A stretch of 64,000 bases of DNA. Origin: Planococcus ruber. GTDB taxonomy: Bacteria; Bacillota; Bacilli; Bacillales_A; Planococcaceae. Under the pieces are notes generated by a model. That model was not told the origin of the DNA. It made no database searches and was given only the letters and a program-made list of their open reading frames with translations. The stretch is taken from positions 1 to 64,000 of the forward strand of contig NZ_JALHAG010000004.1 in assembly GCF_022819085.1 (NCBI RefSeq), given 5' to 3'. Positions 8,570-16,433 of this stretch are shown one piece after another (the first letter of the stretch is position 1; every line of letters begins with the position of its first letter). The translations under genes and the position numbers were made by a program.

Positions 8570-9624
8570 CGATTTCGGAAATCGATTTAATTTCGATTAA
8601 GCAGCCGTTGAAGCAGCCGTTTAAAACCTCTTTGCAGCGCGTAGAAGAGCGCGAAGTGATCCTGGTAAAAGTGCAGTCATCAGAAGGATTAGTGGGCTAC
8701 GGGGAATGTGTAGCGTTCTCCACACCTTGGTATACAGAAGAAACGGTTGCGAGCTGCCGCTTTGTGATGGAAAATGTGCTGATTCCTTTATTGAAAGGCA
8801 AGGTGGTGGAGAGACCGGAAGAGATCCATCCTCTTTTTAGCCGGGTAAAAGGCAATCGAATGGCGAAAGCGGCGATTGAAATGGCTGTCTGGGACCTGTT
8901 TGCGAAGAAAAAAGAGCTGCCGCTTTGGCAAATGGTTGGCGGGACTCGCGAGGCAATTCCAGCAGGTGTTGTAGTCGCAGCAGATGAGACGGAAATTTCT
9001 GAGCAGGTAGAAGCGGTGATTGAAAAAGGGTACAGCCGCGTTAAGATAAAAATTACTCCCTCCACCAATATAGAATTGCTTACCGGCATCGTTTCCCGTT
9101 ATCCCGATACGCTGTTCTTCGCTGATGCAAACGGTGCATTTGATGAGCAGAGTTTCGAGCAGCTTAAACAGTTTGACCAAATCGGATTGACTTTGATTGA
9201 ACAGCCATTTGGGGAACAGGAGTGGCATTTGCATGCGAGAGCAAAAAGGGAAATGAAAACACCGATTTGTTTGGACGAGAGCATCACGTGTTTAGAAGAC
9301 GTCGAGCGGATGATTGATGAGCAAGCAGGCGACATCATTGTTTTGAAAATGGCCCGGCTCGGCGGCTGGAGCGAAACGCTGCGGATCGTCGAATTGTGCC
9401 GGCAGCATTCCATTGGGATGTGGGTGGGCGGCATGATTGAGTTCGGTGTGTCAAAAGCCCATAATCTCGCTCTTGCAGCACTTCCCGGAATTTCTTTGCC
9501 TGGCGATTTTTCAGATTCGGATCATTTCTGGAGACAAGACATTATTGACTCTGGAATAAAAGTCCGGAATGGGAAAATTGCGTTGAGCGAGAAACCGGGC
9601 ATCGGCTATGCGGTCCGTTATTAA
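8560..9624 (+). CDS. menC: o-Succinylbenzoate synthase MenC
   Basis: Enolase-superfamily dehydratase turning SHCHC into o-succinylbenzoate. 354 residues, with the barrel motifs of the family: KIKI (acid/base lysines), metal ligands in FADANGAF, IEQPFG and CLDESI, and a second lysine in VLKMARLGG. The N-terminal capping domain runs to about residue 125. Starts at ATG 8560 within the end of menE. Members of this branch sometimes also racemise N-acylamino acids, but the men context fixes the main role. Confidence 0.93.
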   Translation: MVVTISEIDLISIKQPLKQPFKTSLQRVEEREVILVKVQSSEGLVGYGECVAFSTPWYTEETVASCRFVMENVLIPLLKGKVVERPEEIHPLFSRVKGNRMAKAAIEMAVWDLFAKKKELPLWQMVGGTREAIPAGVVVAADETEISEQVEAVIEKGYSRVKIKITPSTNIELLTGIVSRYPDTLFFADANGAFDEQSFEQLKQFDQIGLTLIEQPFGEQEWHLHARAKREMKTPICLDESITCLEDVERMIDEQAGDIIVLKMARLGGWSETLRIVELCRQHSIGMWVGGMIEFGVSKAHNLALAALPGISLPGDFSDSDHFWRQDIIDSGIKVRNGKIALSEKPGIGYAVRY

Positions 9625-9626
9625 AC

Positions 9627-9658
9627 AAGCATGGATTCAACAGAATCCGTGCTTTTTT
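9627..9658 (+). terminator. Terminator after menC
   Basis: AAGCATGGATTC pairs with GAATCCGTGCTT around a short AACA loop, followed by Ts. Ends the menEC unit. Confidence 0.88.
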
Positions 9659-9730
9659 CATGCTTTTGGAACCATTTCAAGATTGAAGCGTATAAGGTAA
9701 TAGAAGAAAACCGATAAAAGGAGGCGCCAG

Positions 9731-10468
9731 ATGTTCTTAAAAAGAGTCACATTGCTCCATGAAAAAATTGAAAATCGGGTGGAGTATCCGTTTACCATTC
9801 CTTCGATCAGTGGACTTGAGCAATTGGAATTAACAAGCCCGGTCACTTTTTTTGTCGGGGAAAACGGATCCGGAAAATCCACGCTGCTTGAAGCCATTGC
9901 TGATAAATGCGACTTCAATACAGCTGGCGGGGGCCGCAATAATATATACGATGTCCATGCTTCCCAGTCGGTATTGGGCGATTATATCCGTTTGTCCTGG
10001 CTTCCGAAAATCGGGAACGGCTTTTTCATGCGAGCGGAATCGTTCTACCATTTCGCAACGCATATTGATGAAATGGCAAAAGAAGAAATGATTCCATACC
10101 GGGCATATGGAGGGAAATCCTTGCATGAGCAGTCCCATGGTGAATCGTTTTTGTCCCTATTCTTAAACCGCTTTAGCGGCGAAGCCATTTATTTACTGGA
10201 TGAGCCGGAGGCGGCGCTTTCCCCTCAGCGGCAATTGATGTTTTTGCGGATTTTGCACGAATTGACGCAAGACGAAGAATGCCAATTTATTATTGCGACC
10301 CATTCTCCGATTTTGCTTGGATTCCCCGGAGCTCAAATTCTTAGCTTCGACCATGGAGAGATTCAAGAAATCCAATATGAAGAAACAGACCATTACCGCA
10401 TCACGAAATCATTCTTGGACCATCGGGAACGATTTTTAACAGAAATTATGGCAGATGAAGAAGAATGA
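9731..10468 (+). CDS. AAA/ABC-type ATPase, COG3910-like, function unknown
   Basis: A 245-residue soluble ATPase. The Walker A motif is GENGSGKST at about residue 42, an ABC-like signature region is SHGESFLSLFLNRF, Walker B with the catalytic acid is IYLLDEPEAALS, and the switch histidine lies in ATHSP. It has no coiled-coil arm and no membrane segment, so it is neither an SMC/RecF protein nor an obvious importer subunit. ATG at 9731 follows GGAGG. The stop codon overlaps the start of a small membrane protein gene (ATGA), suggesting a two-gene unit. The role is unknown; similar single ATPases are widespread. Confidence 0.85.
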   Translation: MFLKRVTLLHEKIENRVEYPFTIPSISGLEQLELTSPVTFFVGENGSGKSTLLEAIADKCDFNTAGGGRNNIYDVHASQSVLGDYIRLSWLPKIGNGFFMRAESFYHFATHIDEMAKEEMIPYRAYGGKSLHEQSHGESFLSLFLNRFSGEAIYLLDEPEAALSPQRQLMFLRILHELTQDEECQFIIATHSPILLGFPGAQILSFDHGEIQEIQYEETDHYRITKSFLDHRERFLTEIMADEEE

Positions 10469-10737
10469 CAGAAGTCCATTATGGAAAGCGAAAGGCGGCT
10501 CGGAAAAGGATGAAAAAATACATCATTTTTATTGTAAGCTTTACGGTACTGTTTACGGCTGCTCAAATCGGTTCAGGTTGGCTGCTTACCGGGCTTTATA
10601 CACCGGACCTCTCCAATGCGAATCTTACAAGGGATGGAGGCGCAGTTTTTAGCCTTCCACCGATTGTTTCATTCGCTGCCCTCTTATTGATCGCGACATT
10701 GGCATTCGGCATTTCACAAAAATCAATAAAAACATAA
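10465..10737 (+). CDS. Small two-helix membrane protein
   Basis: 90 residues if read from the ATG overlapping the ATPase stop, or 75 from the ATG at 10510. Two hydrophobic segments are visible: IIFIVSFTVLFTAAQIG near the start and IVSFAALLLIATLAFGI near the end, with a short polar loop between. I do not recognise a family with certainty. The start is uncertain, since neither ATG has a strong ribosome site; overlap with the upstream stop favours 10465 by coupling. Confidence 0.7.
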   Translation: MTEVHYGKRKAARKRMKKYIIFIVSFTVLFTAAQIGSGWLLTGLYTPDLSNANLTRDGGAVFSLPPIVSFAALLLIATLAFGISQKSIKT

Positions 10738-10771
10738 AAAAAGGCGGACTCCATACGGAATCCGTCTCTTT
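10738..10771. terminator. Shared terminator of convergent genes
   Basis: GGCGGACTCC (10743-10752) and GGAATCCGTC form a stem with one mismatch around ATAC. Seven Ts on the minus strand make it a good terminator for the zinc lipoprotein gene; the plus-strand T run is shorter. Confidence 0.82.
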
Positions 10772-11742
10772 TATTGCAAAGCTGTTTTCAACGTTTCAAG
10801 ATTTTTTTCCATCAAACTGAAATAGGTTTCTTCGTTGTCGATGTTTTCTTGGGTGAGAACGCCAAGATTGTTCATTTCAAGCGCTTCTGCACCGACTTCT
10901 TTCTGAATCACTTCCGTAAGATTCGATGATACATTCTGTTCGAAAATGATGTGTTTGATGTTTTTCTCTTTTGCTAAATCAACAATTTCTGTCAGTTCTT
11001 TCTGCGATGGTTCATCTTGGCTGTTTAGACCGGCGATTGCGACTTGCTCCAATCCATATGGCTCAGCCATATAGCCGAATGCCGCATGGGAAACGAAGAA
11101 GGTTTTCTTGTCCACTTCTTCGGCCATTTTCGCAAAGGAGCGGTCTAATTCTTCCAGCTCAATTTTCAGATCGGCGTAATTGCTTTCGTAGATTTCCGAG
11201 TTTTCCGGATCTGCCTCCGCCAAGGAATCTTTGATCGATTCCGCTAATTTCTGGCTAAGCACAGGAGAAATCCAGACATGGGGATCCGTTGAACCATGGT
11301 CGTGGCCATCATGCGAGTCCTCTGCATGGGCATCATCGCCGTGATGATCTTCTTCGTGGCTGGTCGCCGCAACCAATTCTTCATCCGTGATGGCATCAGC
11401 GGTTGCGACAAACTCGACTTTCTCATTTTTCAGCGTTTTTTGGGCGCTGTCGATAAATCCTTCCAGGCCAAGGCCAACGTAAAACAGCAAATCCGCTTCA
11501 GCAAGCGCGATCATGTCTTGCTGGGTCGGTTCAAAGCTATGTTCATTGGATCCTGCGGGATAAATGGATTCAACGGCAACGGCATCGCCGCCAATCCGTT
11601 CCGTAAAGTAAGTAAGCGGATAGACGGTCGTATAGACATGGAGCTTCGAATCGTCTTCCGGTTCAGGTAGTGAGCCGGAAGATGCGTCTCCACAAGCGGC
11701 CAATAATAAAACCAGGATAAACAAGGGAATAAGTTTCTTCAT
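10771..11742 (-). CDS. Zinc ABC transporter substrate-binding lipoprotein (ZnuA/AdcA type)
   Basis: Extracytoplasmic high-affinity zinc (possibly manganese) receptor. 323 residues with a lipoprotein signal ending LLLAAC (Cys17), a cluster A-I binding fold with likely metal ligand His68, a His/Asp/Glu-rich loop at about 129-150 typical of zinc rather than manganese receptors, His155 in DPHVW, and further His in VSHAAFGY. GGAGG lies before the ATG. No ABC or permease gene is adjacent, so its transporter partners must be encoded elsewhere. A Zur-type palindrome lies directly upstream, fitting zinc-starvation induction. Confidence 0.93.
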   Translation of the reverse strand: MKKLIPLFILVLLLAACGDASSGSLPEPEDDSKLHVYTTVYPLTYFTERIGGDAVAVESIYPAGSNEHSFEPTQQDMIALAEADLLFYVGLGLEGFIDSAQKTLKNEKVEFVATADAITDEELVAATSHEEDHHGDDAHAEDSHDGHDHGSTDPHVWISPVLSQKLAESIKDSLAEADPENSEIYESNYADLKIELEELDRSFAKMAEEVDKKTFFVSHAAFGYMAEPYGLEQVAIAGLNSQDEPSQKELTEIVDLAKEKNIKHIIFEQNVSSNLTEVIQKEVGAEALEMNNLGVLTQENIDNEETYFSLMEKNLETLKTALQ

Positions 11743-11753
11743 GAGTTTCCTCC

Positions 11754-11774
11754 AAAATGTAACGGTTACGTTTT
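11754..11774. promoter_or_regulatory. Zur-type operator upstream of the zinc lipoprotein gene
   Basis: Inverted repeat GTAAC-G-GTTAC (11759-11769) with A/T-rich flanks, matching the Bacillus Zur pattern GTAAT-N-ATTAC. It sits between the promoter region and the ribosome site of the minus-strand gene. Two similar sites occur before the ZinT gene at 20279 and 20390. Confidence 0.78.
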
Positions 11775-11815
11775 ATTTACTTAGAGAATATTACACGATG
11801 CGTTTTCAAAACACA

Positions 11816-11846
11816 AGAAAAACCACCAAAATTATTTTTTTGGTGG
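11816..11846 (-). terminator. Terminator of yidD
   Basis: On the minus strand CCACCAAAA and TTTTGGTGG pair around an A-rich loop, followed by Ts. The hairpin overlaps the last codons of yidD. Confidence 0.82.
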
Positions 11847-12062
11847 CCATTCTTCCGGAACAAAATCGATTCCGCCTTTATTGAAAGGGTGGCAGCTCAG
11901 GATGCGGCGTATGGCTAAATAGCCGCCCTTGAACGCACCGTGCTTTTCCACAGCTTCGATTCCATAATGCGAGCAGGTCGGATAGAACCGGCAGCTCGGC
12001 GGTGACAGCGGCGAGATGAACCGCTGATAAAAGCGGAAAATCTTAATTAAGGCAGTTTTCAT
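11832..12062 (-). CDS. yidD: Membrane protein insertion efficiency factor YidD
   Basis: 76 residues with the YidD core [20 protein letters not shown] followed by [12 protein letters not shown] and [11 protein letters not shown]. Family members are small amphipathic proteins that assist YidC-type membrane insertion; in B. subtilis the homologue is YtjA. Normal length. Divergent from dps. Confidence 0.95.
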   Translation of the reverse strand: MKTALIKIFRFYQRFISPLSPPSCRFYPTCSHYGIEAVEKHGAFKGGYLAIRRILSCHPFNKGGIDFVPEEWPPKK

Positions 12063-12098
12063 AGTCGCTCATCTTCTTTCAAGAGAAAGTTTCCTTAT

Positions 12099-12124
12099 GT
12101 TTATTGTAGGCAGATTGGAGGTAT
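12099..12124 (+). promoter_or_regulatory. Sigma-B promoter of dps
   Basis: GTTTAT (12099-12104) and AGGTAT (12119-12124), 14 bases apart, each match the general-stress consensus GTTTAA / GGGTAT at five of six positions. The position is 47 bases before the dps ATG. B. subtilis dps is known to be sigma-B dependent. Confidence 0.65.
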
Positions 12125-12170
12125 AAATAAAGTATAAGAGCTTATCAAATACAAATGGAGAGTGATTTTA

Positions 12171-12617
12171 ATGTCAGCAGAATTAAACCACGAATTAAAC
12201 GTGCAAGTCGCAACATGGTCAGTAGCCTATACGAAATTACATAATTTCCATTGGTACGTAAAAGGGCCGTCATTCTTTACGCTTCACGTGAAATTTGAAG
12301 AATTATATAATGAAGCGACGCTTCATATGGATGAAATTGCAGAACGCTTGCTTGCGCTTGGCGGCAAACCGGTGGCGACAATGAGAGAGCAGCTCGAGCT
12401 TTCAGTCGTTGAGGAAGCGACAAGCAAAGAAACGGCAGAAGAAATGGTCGATATCATTGTCAGCGATTATGATAAAATCATGAAATCATTGAAAAAAGGC
12501 ATGGAGCTTGCAGCAGCGGACGGGGACGACATGACAGAAGATATGTTGAACGCGATCCACCAGAACTTAGAGAAGCATTCTTGGATGCTTTCTGCATTCT
12601 TAGGCGAAAAGAAGTAA
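12171..12617 (+). CDS. dps: Dps-family mini-ferritin
   Basis: 148-residue DNA-protecting ferritin-like protein that oxidises and stores iron in a dodecamer. The inter-subunit ferroxidase residues are in [22 protein letters not shown] and in [15 protein letters not shown]. The start is ATG 12171, ten bases after GGAG; an in-frame GTG at 12162 would overlap that ribosome site. A sigma-B-like promoter lies upstream and a strong terminator follows, so it is monocistronic. Confidence 0.93.
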   Translation: MSAELNHELNVQVATWSVAYTKLHNFHWYVKGPSFFTLHVKFEELYNEATLHMDEIAERLLALGGKPVATMREQLELSVVEEATSKETAEEMVDIIVSDYDKIMKSLKKGMELAAADGDDMTEDMLNAIHQNLEKHSWMLSAFLGEKK

Positions 12618-12632
12618 AATAGAAGGACTCGG

Positions 12633-12662
12633 GCGTACACTTTAACGAGTGTACGCTTTTTT
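12633..12662 (+). terminator. Terminator of dps
   Basis: GCGTACACT (12633-12641) and AGTGTACGC (12648-12656) with a six-base loop, followed by T6. Confidence 0.92.
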
Positions 12663-12682
12663 GATGGCAAAGAGGTGAAATG

Positions 12683-13141
12683 ATGAAATATACCGATTTA
12701 AACGGACTGCCCTGTGAACTTTCTTTTATTCCCGGAAGTTTTGAAATTCCAAGCAAGCATGTGCTGGTGATTGCTAAGCACGAGGGAAAATGGCTAATGA
12801 CCGACCATCCACAGCGTGGAATCGAATTTCCGGGCGGTAAAGTGGAAGCGGGCGAAAGTTTAGAGGTTGCCGCCGCCAGGGAAGTATATGAAGAAACAGG
12901 AGGCGTAGTGGAAAAGCTGGAATGGTTTGCCGCATACGCCGTTTATGGCGGGCCAGCTTTCTGCAAAACGGTTTTTGCTGCCGAAGTGGAGCGAATCGAT
13001 TCGGTAAAAATGCTGGAGACAAGAGGCGCCGTATTGAAAGAGACATTAGAGGACACAGGAAATTTCAGTTTCCTTATGAAAGATCCTGGAATGCTGAAAA
13101 TTATGGAGAAGGTGAAAGCGCTTGGAAAATGGGAAGATTGA
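12683..13141 (+). CDS. ytkD: Nudix nucleoside triphosphatase, YtkD-like
   Basis: 152 residues. The Nudix box is complete: GGKVEAGESLEVAAAREVYEETGG. B. subtilis YtkD cleans oxidised purine nucleotides (8-oxo-dGTP) and lies next to dps and ytmA there too, so I infer the same role in nucleotide-pool sanitation. The second of two adjacent ATGs (12683) is preferred because it is five bases from AGAGGTG; the first is too close. The 3' end overlaps the next gene by 20 bases. Confidence 0.88.
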   Translation: MKYTDLNGLPCELSFIPGSFEIPSKHVLVIAKHEGKWLMTDHPQRGIEFPGGKVEAGESLEVAAAREVYEETGGVVEKLEWFAAYAVYGGPAFCKTVFAAEVERIDSVKMLETRGAVLKETLEDTGNFSFLMKDPGMLKIMEKVKALGKWED

Positions 13142-13904
13142 ATCGGCGAAACGTTATCCTTCGCCTAATCCGCAAGTCAAGTTGACGGAAATCGTTTATT
13201 GGTCGGAAGGCCTTAAAGTGAAAGGGCTGCTCGCTGAACCGGTGAATAGGGAAAGCACGAGCGGCATCCTGTATTTAAGGGGGGGCATCCAATCGATCGG
13301 CATGGTGCGCCCGGCCCGTATTGCGCAATTTGCGTCATACGGATTTACCGTGTTTGCGCCTTATTACCGGGGGAACCGCGGCGGGGAAGGGCGCGACGAA
13401 TTCGCAGGAGCTGACCGCTGGGATGCGGTCCATGCCGTGGAGGTGCTCAAGCAGAAATGTCCAGGGCCGGTCCATCTATTGGCATTTTCACGCGGCGGCA
13501 TCATGGCTCTTTGGACAGCTGTCTTGCGGGATGATATTGCTTCTGTGGTGACTTGGGCAGGCGTGACGGATACCGTGCTCACGTATAAAGAGCGCCCGGA
13601 TATGCGCCGCATGATGAAACGCTTGTACGGCGGTACCCCAAACACAGCCTTGACTGCGTTTGAAGAACGGAATCCACTGCTTCGGATTGAAGAAGCACAT
13701 ATGCCATTTTTGATTATCCATGGCTTGCAAGATGAAAATGTTTTCCCTGCGCAGGCCTATTTATTGGAAGAAGCGTTGAAGATGAATAATCAAACGCATG
13801 AAACGTGGTATTTCCCGGAATACACGCATTTCTTCCCGCCGGCCGCCAACCGGAAAGTGGCAAAAGCATTGACTATATGGATGAAAGAACAGGAAAAAAA
13901 TTGA
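13122..13904 (+). CDS. ytmA: Alpha/beta hydrolase YtmA-like (prolyl oligopeptidase family)
   Basis: 260 residues with the nucleophile elbow FSRGGI, the conserved LYLRGGI and FAPYYRGNRGGEG blocks, a catalytic Asp in IHGLQDENVFP and a late His in YTHFFPP. Very similar to B. subtilis YtmA, annotated as an S9-type hydrolase with unknown substrate. The start is a TTG at 13122, seven bases after AAGGTG, inside the Nudix gene; no better ATG exists. Confidence 0.88.
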   Translation: MENGKIESAKRYPSPNPQVKLTEIVYWSEGLKVKGLLAEPVNRESTSGILYLRGGIQSIGMVRPARIAQFASYGFTVFAPYYRGNRGGEGRDEFAGADRWDAVHAVEVLKQKCPGPVHLLAFSRGGIMALWTAVLRDDIASVVTWAGVTDTVLTYKERPDMRRMMKRLYGGTPNTALTAFEERNPLLRIEEAHMPFLIIHGLQDENVFPAQAYLLEEALKMNNQTHETWYFPEYTHFFPPAANRKVAKALTIWMKEQEKN

Positions 13905-13971
13905 CCGATTGGAACCAGAAAATAAAAAAGATAGAAACTAAAATAAGTTTCATTCAGGAATCCGATATTCC

Positions 13972-14082
13972 ACAAAACAGCTGCGCTTTCCAGCGGGCTC
14001 ACGCCCAATCCTCCTCGTTCGCTGCGCTCCCTGCGGTGTATCGGTCGACTCGCTAAGCCGCAGGAGTCTCCGCTGTTTTGTT
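13972..14082. repeat. Imperfect palindromic intergenic element
   Basis: In the convergent gap between ytmA and pckA, which has no gene from 13905 to 14289. The left end ACAAAACAGC...GCGCTTTCCAGCGG and the right end CCGCAGGAGTCTCCGCTGTTTTGT are near inverted copies, with a GC-rich middle. It resembles the palindromic repeats common in Bacillales intergenic regions. No reading frame in it looks real. Confidence 0.6.
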
Positions 14083-14132
14083 CCATATCTCTAGAAAGTT
14101 CTCTAGCACCGGCGTGGCTTAGGACTGGGCGA

Positions 14133-14164
14133 AGCAATAAGACGAGTGGTCTTCTCGGCTTATT
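14133..14164. other. Hairpin in the ytmA-pckA gap
   Basis: CAATAAG-A-CGAG and CTCG-G-CTTATTG form an eleven-pair stem with one mismatch. No T run follows, so it is not an obvious terminator. It may be part of the neighbouring repeat. Confidence 0.45.
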
Positions 14165-14243
14165 GTGGGAGCCTTGTCCATGGCGCCGAAGTGCGGTTTA
14201 TAGAAGCAGATACTCCAATTCAACCAGTTTCACGAGAACCTGA

Positions 14244-14285
14244 AAAGAAGCTCTCCATATTAACTGGAGAGCTTCTTTCCGTTTT
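14244..14285. terminator. Terminator of pckA
   Basis: AAAGAAGCTCTCCA and TGGAGAGCTTCTTT pair perfectly around a seven-base loop; both ends are A/T-rich, so it may act in both directions. Confidence 0.9.
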
Positions 14286-14289
14286 TAGC

Positions 14290-15882
14290 TTATGACAGTG
14301 GAGCCGGTCCGCCAAGTTGGCTGATCGCTGGATCAACTGTGCCGAACTTTTTGAAGTTGTCTTGGAACTTAGATGAAAGTTCTTTTGCTTTTTGATCGTA
14401 TGCTTCTTTGTCTGCCCATGCATGGCGCGGATTTAACACTTCAGTCGGAACTCCTGGAATTTCTTTTGGAATTTCCAAGCCGAAGATCGCTTCTTTTTCG
14501 GTTTCAATGTTGTGCAATTCGCCTTTCATGGCTGCACGCACCATCGTCCGTGTGTAAGAAAGCTTCATGCGGTTTCCGACGCCGTATTCGCCGCCAGTCC
14601 AGCCTGTATTCACTAGGAAAACATCGACATTGTGCTCGTCGATTTTCTCACCAAGCATTTCAGCATACACCGTTGCGTGAAGCGGGAGGAATGGTGAACC
14701 GAAGCAAGTTGAGAATGTTGCTTCAGGTGCCGTGATTCCGCGTTCTGTACCGGCAAGCTTTGATGTATAGCCGCTTAGGAAATGGTACATCGCCTGTTCT
14801 TTTGATAGTTTGCTGATCGGAGGCAATACGCCGAATGCATCCGCCGTCAAGAACACGATCGTTTTAGGGTGTCCGCCTACAGACGGGTCTACAATATTAT
14901 CGATTGCTTGAATCGGATAAGCTGCTCGTGTATTCTCAGTTAGGGAACCATTGTCATAATCAGGGATGCGCGTTTCCGGATCTACAACAACATTTTCAAG
15001 AACCGATCCGAAACGAATCGCGTCATAAATCTGCGGTTCGTTTTCACGCGATAAATTGATGGTCTTCGCATAGCAGCCGCCTTCGATATTGAAAACGCCG
15101 TTATCCGACCAGCCGTGCTCGTCGTCGCCGATCAATTTGCGGTCGCCGTCTGCTGACAAGGTCGTTTTCCCTGTACCGGACAATCCGAAGAACAACGTAA
15201 CATCCCCATCTTTGCCGACGTTCGCTGAACAGTGCATCGGAAGAATCCCTTTTTCCGGCAAGATGTGATTCATAATCGAGAAGATGGATTTTTTCATTTC
15301 GCCTGCGTATTCTGTTCCGCCGATCAAAATGATTTTCTTTTCCATCGAAACGATGATGAACGTTTCAGAATCTGTTCCATCAACCGCAGGATCCGCATGG
15401 AATGTCGGTGCATAGACAACCGTGAATTCCGCTTCGTGCGCAGCCAGCTCTTCTTTTGTCGGGCGAATGAATAGTTGATGCGCAAACAGATTGTGCCACG
15501 CGTATTCATTGATGGTTTGGATCGCCAAGCGTGATTCGTGGTCTGCGCCGGCGAAGCCTTTAAATACATATAACGCATCTTTTTGCTTCAAATGGTCGAT
15601 GACTTTCGCATACAAATTCTCGAAAATCTCAGAAGAAATCGGGCGATTGACATTGCCCCAATCTATTTTGTCTCTCGAAATCGCTTCATCAACGATGTAT
15701 TTATCTTTTGGCGAGCGGCCTGTATATTTGCCGGTTTCAGCTGCTACAGCGCCTTCTCGAGTCAATACCGCTTCCCCACGGGATGTTGCAGCTTCCACTA
15801 ATTGTGGAACTGATAATTGGACGTGCACGTTTTGGCCATTTAAAAGATCCTTTAGGTTGTTTTTAATATTCACTGGATTCAT
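14290..15882 (-). CDS. pckA: Phosphoenolpyruvate carboxykinase (ATP)
   Basis: Converts oxaloacetate to phosphoenolpyruvate, the entry step of gluconeogenesis. 530 residues, normal for the ATP-dependent family. Visible motifs: [11 protein letters not shown], the substrate loop [14 protein letters not shown], the P-loop [13 protein letters not shown] with the metal-binding LIGDDEHGW, and the adenine-binding NTRAAYPI. Divergent from metK. A CcpN-type box overlaps the -10, in line with repression by glycolytic growth. Confidence 0.96.
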   Translation of the reverse strand: MNPVNIKNNLKDLLNGQNVHVQLSVPQLVEAATSRGEAVLTREGAVAAETGKYTGRSPKDKYIVDEAISRDKIDWGNVNRPISSEIFENLYAKVIDHLKQKDALYVFKGFAGADHESRLAIQTINEYAWHNLFAHQLFIRPTKEELAAHEAEFTVVYAPTFHADPAVDGTDSETFIIVSMEKKIILIGGTEYAGEMKKSIFSIMNHILPEKGILPMHCSANVGKDGDVTLFFGLSGTGKTTLSADGDRKLIGDDEHGWSDNGVFNIEGGCYAKTINLSRENEPQIYDAIRFGSVLENVVVDPETRIPDYDNGSLTENTRAAYPIQAIDNIVDPSVGGHPKTIVFLTADAFGVLPPISKLSKEQAMYHFLSGYTSKLAGTERGITAPEATFSTCFGSPFLPLHATVYAEMLGEKIDEHNVDVFLVNTGWTGGEYGVGNRMKLSYTRTMVRAAMKGELHNIETEKEAIFGLEIPKEIPGVPTEVLNPRHAWADKEAYDQKAKELSSKFQDNFKKFGTVDPAISQLGGPAPLS

Positions 15883-15945
15883 TTATATGTACCTTCCTTT
15901 TCGGTTATTCCCATTGCGAATGGGGAGGATGTATATTCGAAGATT

Positions 15946-15973
15946 AGTATAACACATTGTATTAAATAGTCTA
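15946..15973 (-). promoter_or_regulatory. pckA promoter with CcpN-type operator
   Basis: On the minus strand, TAGACT (15968-15973) and TATACT (15946-15951) are 16 bases apart. The 11 bases over the -10 (15946-15956, reading TGTGTTATACT) fit TRTGHYATAYW, the CcpN operator pattern I recall from B. subtilis gapB and pckA. Promoter placement is good; the regulator assignment is inferred. Confidence 0.6.
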
Positions 15974-16073
15974 TACTAATAACGGATGGAATCGAAAAAA
16001 ACGAAAATAATGTGCTTTTTGAAGGCCAATAAACCCATAATATCTTTTATTCAAACAGATGGTCATTAAAACG

Positions 16074-16102
16074 TTGACATCGCTTTGCACATTCCGTATG
16101 AT
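16074..16102 (+). promoter_or_regulatory. Promoter of the metK leader
   Basis: TTGACA (16074-16079) and TATGAT (16097-16102) with 17-base spacing, placing the start a few bases before the SAM riboswitch. Confidence 0.85.
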
Positions 16103-16119
16103 GAAAAATTGAACGGATA

Positions 16120-16292
16120 CTCTTATTCCGAGCTGGTGGAGGGGTCAGGCCCAATGAAACCCGGCAACCTGCTGCGATTTGCAGCGATGGTGCCAAACCT
16201 GTAGCAAGGCTTTTAGGCCTTGGATGATAAGAGTGAAAGGTGCTGCTGATGATTTCTCCTTTCCTCATGCAAATGATGGAAGGGATTTTTTT
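16120..16292 (+). promoter_or_regulatory. SAM-I (S-box) riboswitch of metK
   Basis: The P1 stem is CTCTTAT (16120-16126) with ATAAGAG (16227-16233). Between them lie the conserved S-box blocks GGGTCAGGCCCAATGAAACC, CGGCAACC and GGTGCCAA. The expression platform is a hairpin at about 16252-16285 (CCTTTCC/GGAAGG core, ATGC loop region) followed by seven Ts. Binding of SAM should favour this terminator and stop metK transcription, which is feedback by the enzyme's own product. About 130 bases of leader remain before the metK ribosome site. Confidence 0.96.
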
Positions 16293-16433
16293 ATGAAATT
16301 TTGCCCTTAATCCTCGTGTGCAAGAGCCACAACGGCTTAAAGTTCAATCCCTTTTGGGAACGGACTTGACATGGGAAACGAGTACCGTATCAATTTCGAG
16401 AGCAATCTCGCAGGATCTAAGGAGGAACACATT

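Noticed and set aside
16366-16393. Second metK promoter TTGACA with TATCAA downstream of the riboswitch
   Set aside because: The -10 is weak and it would bypass the riboswitch; no further support.
16371-16433. Upstream in-frame ATG extending MetK by 21 residues
   Set aside because: The extension is not part of the family and the strong AAGGAGGA lies just before the TTG at 16434.
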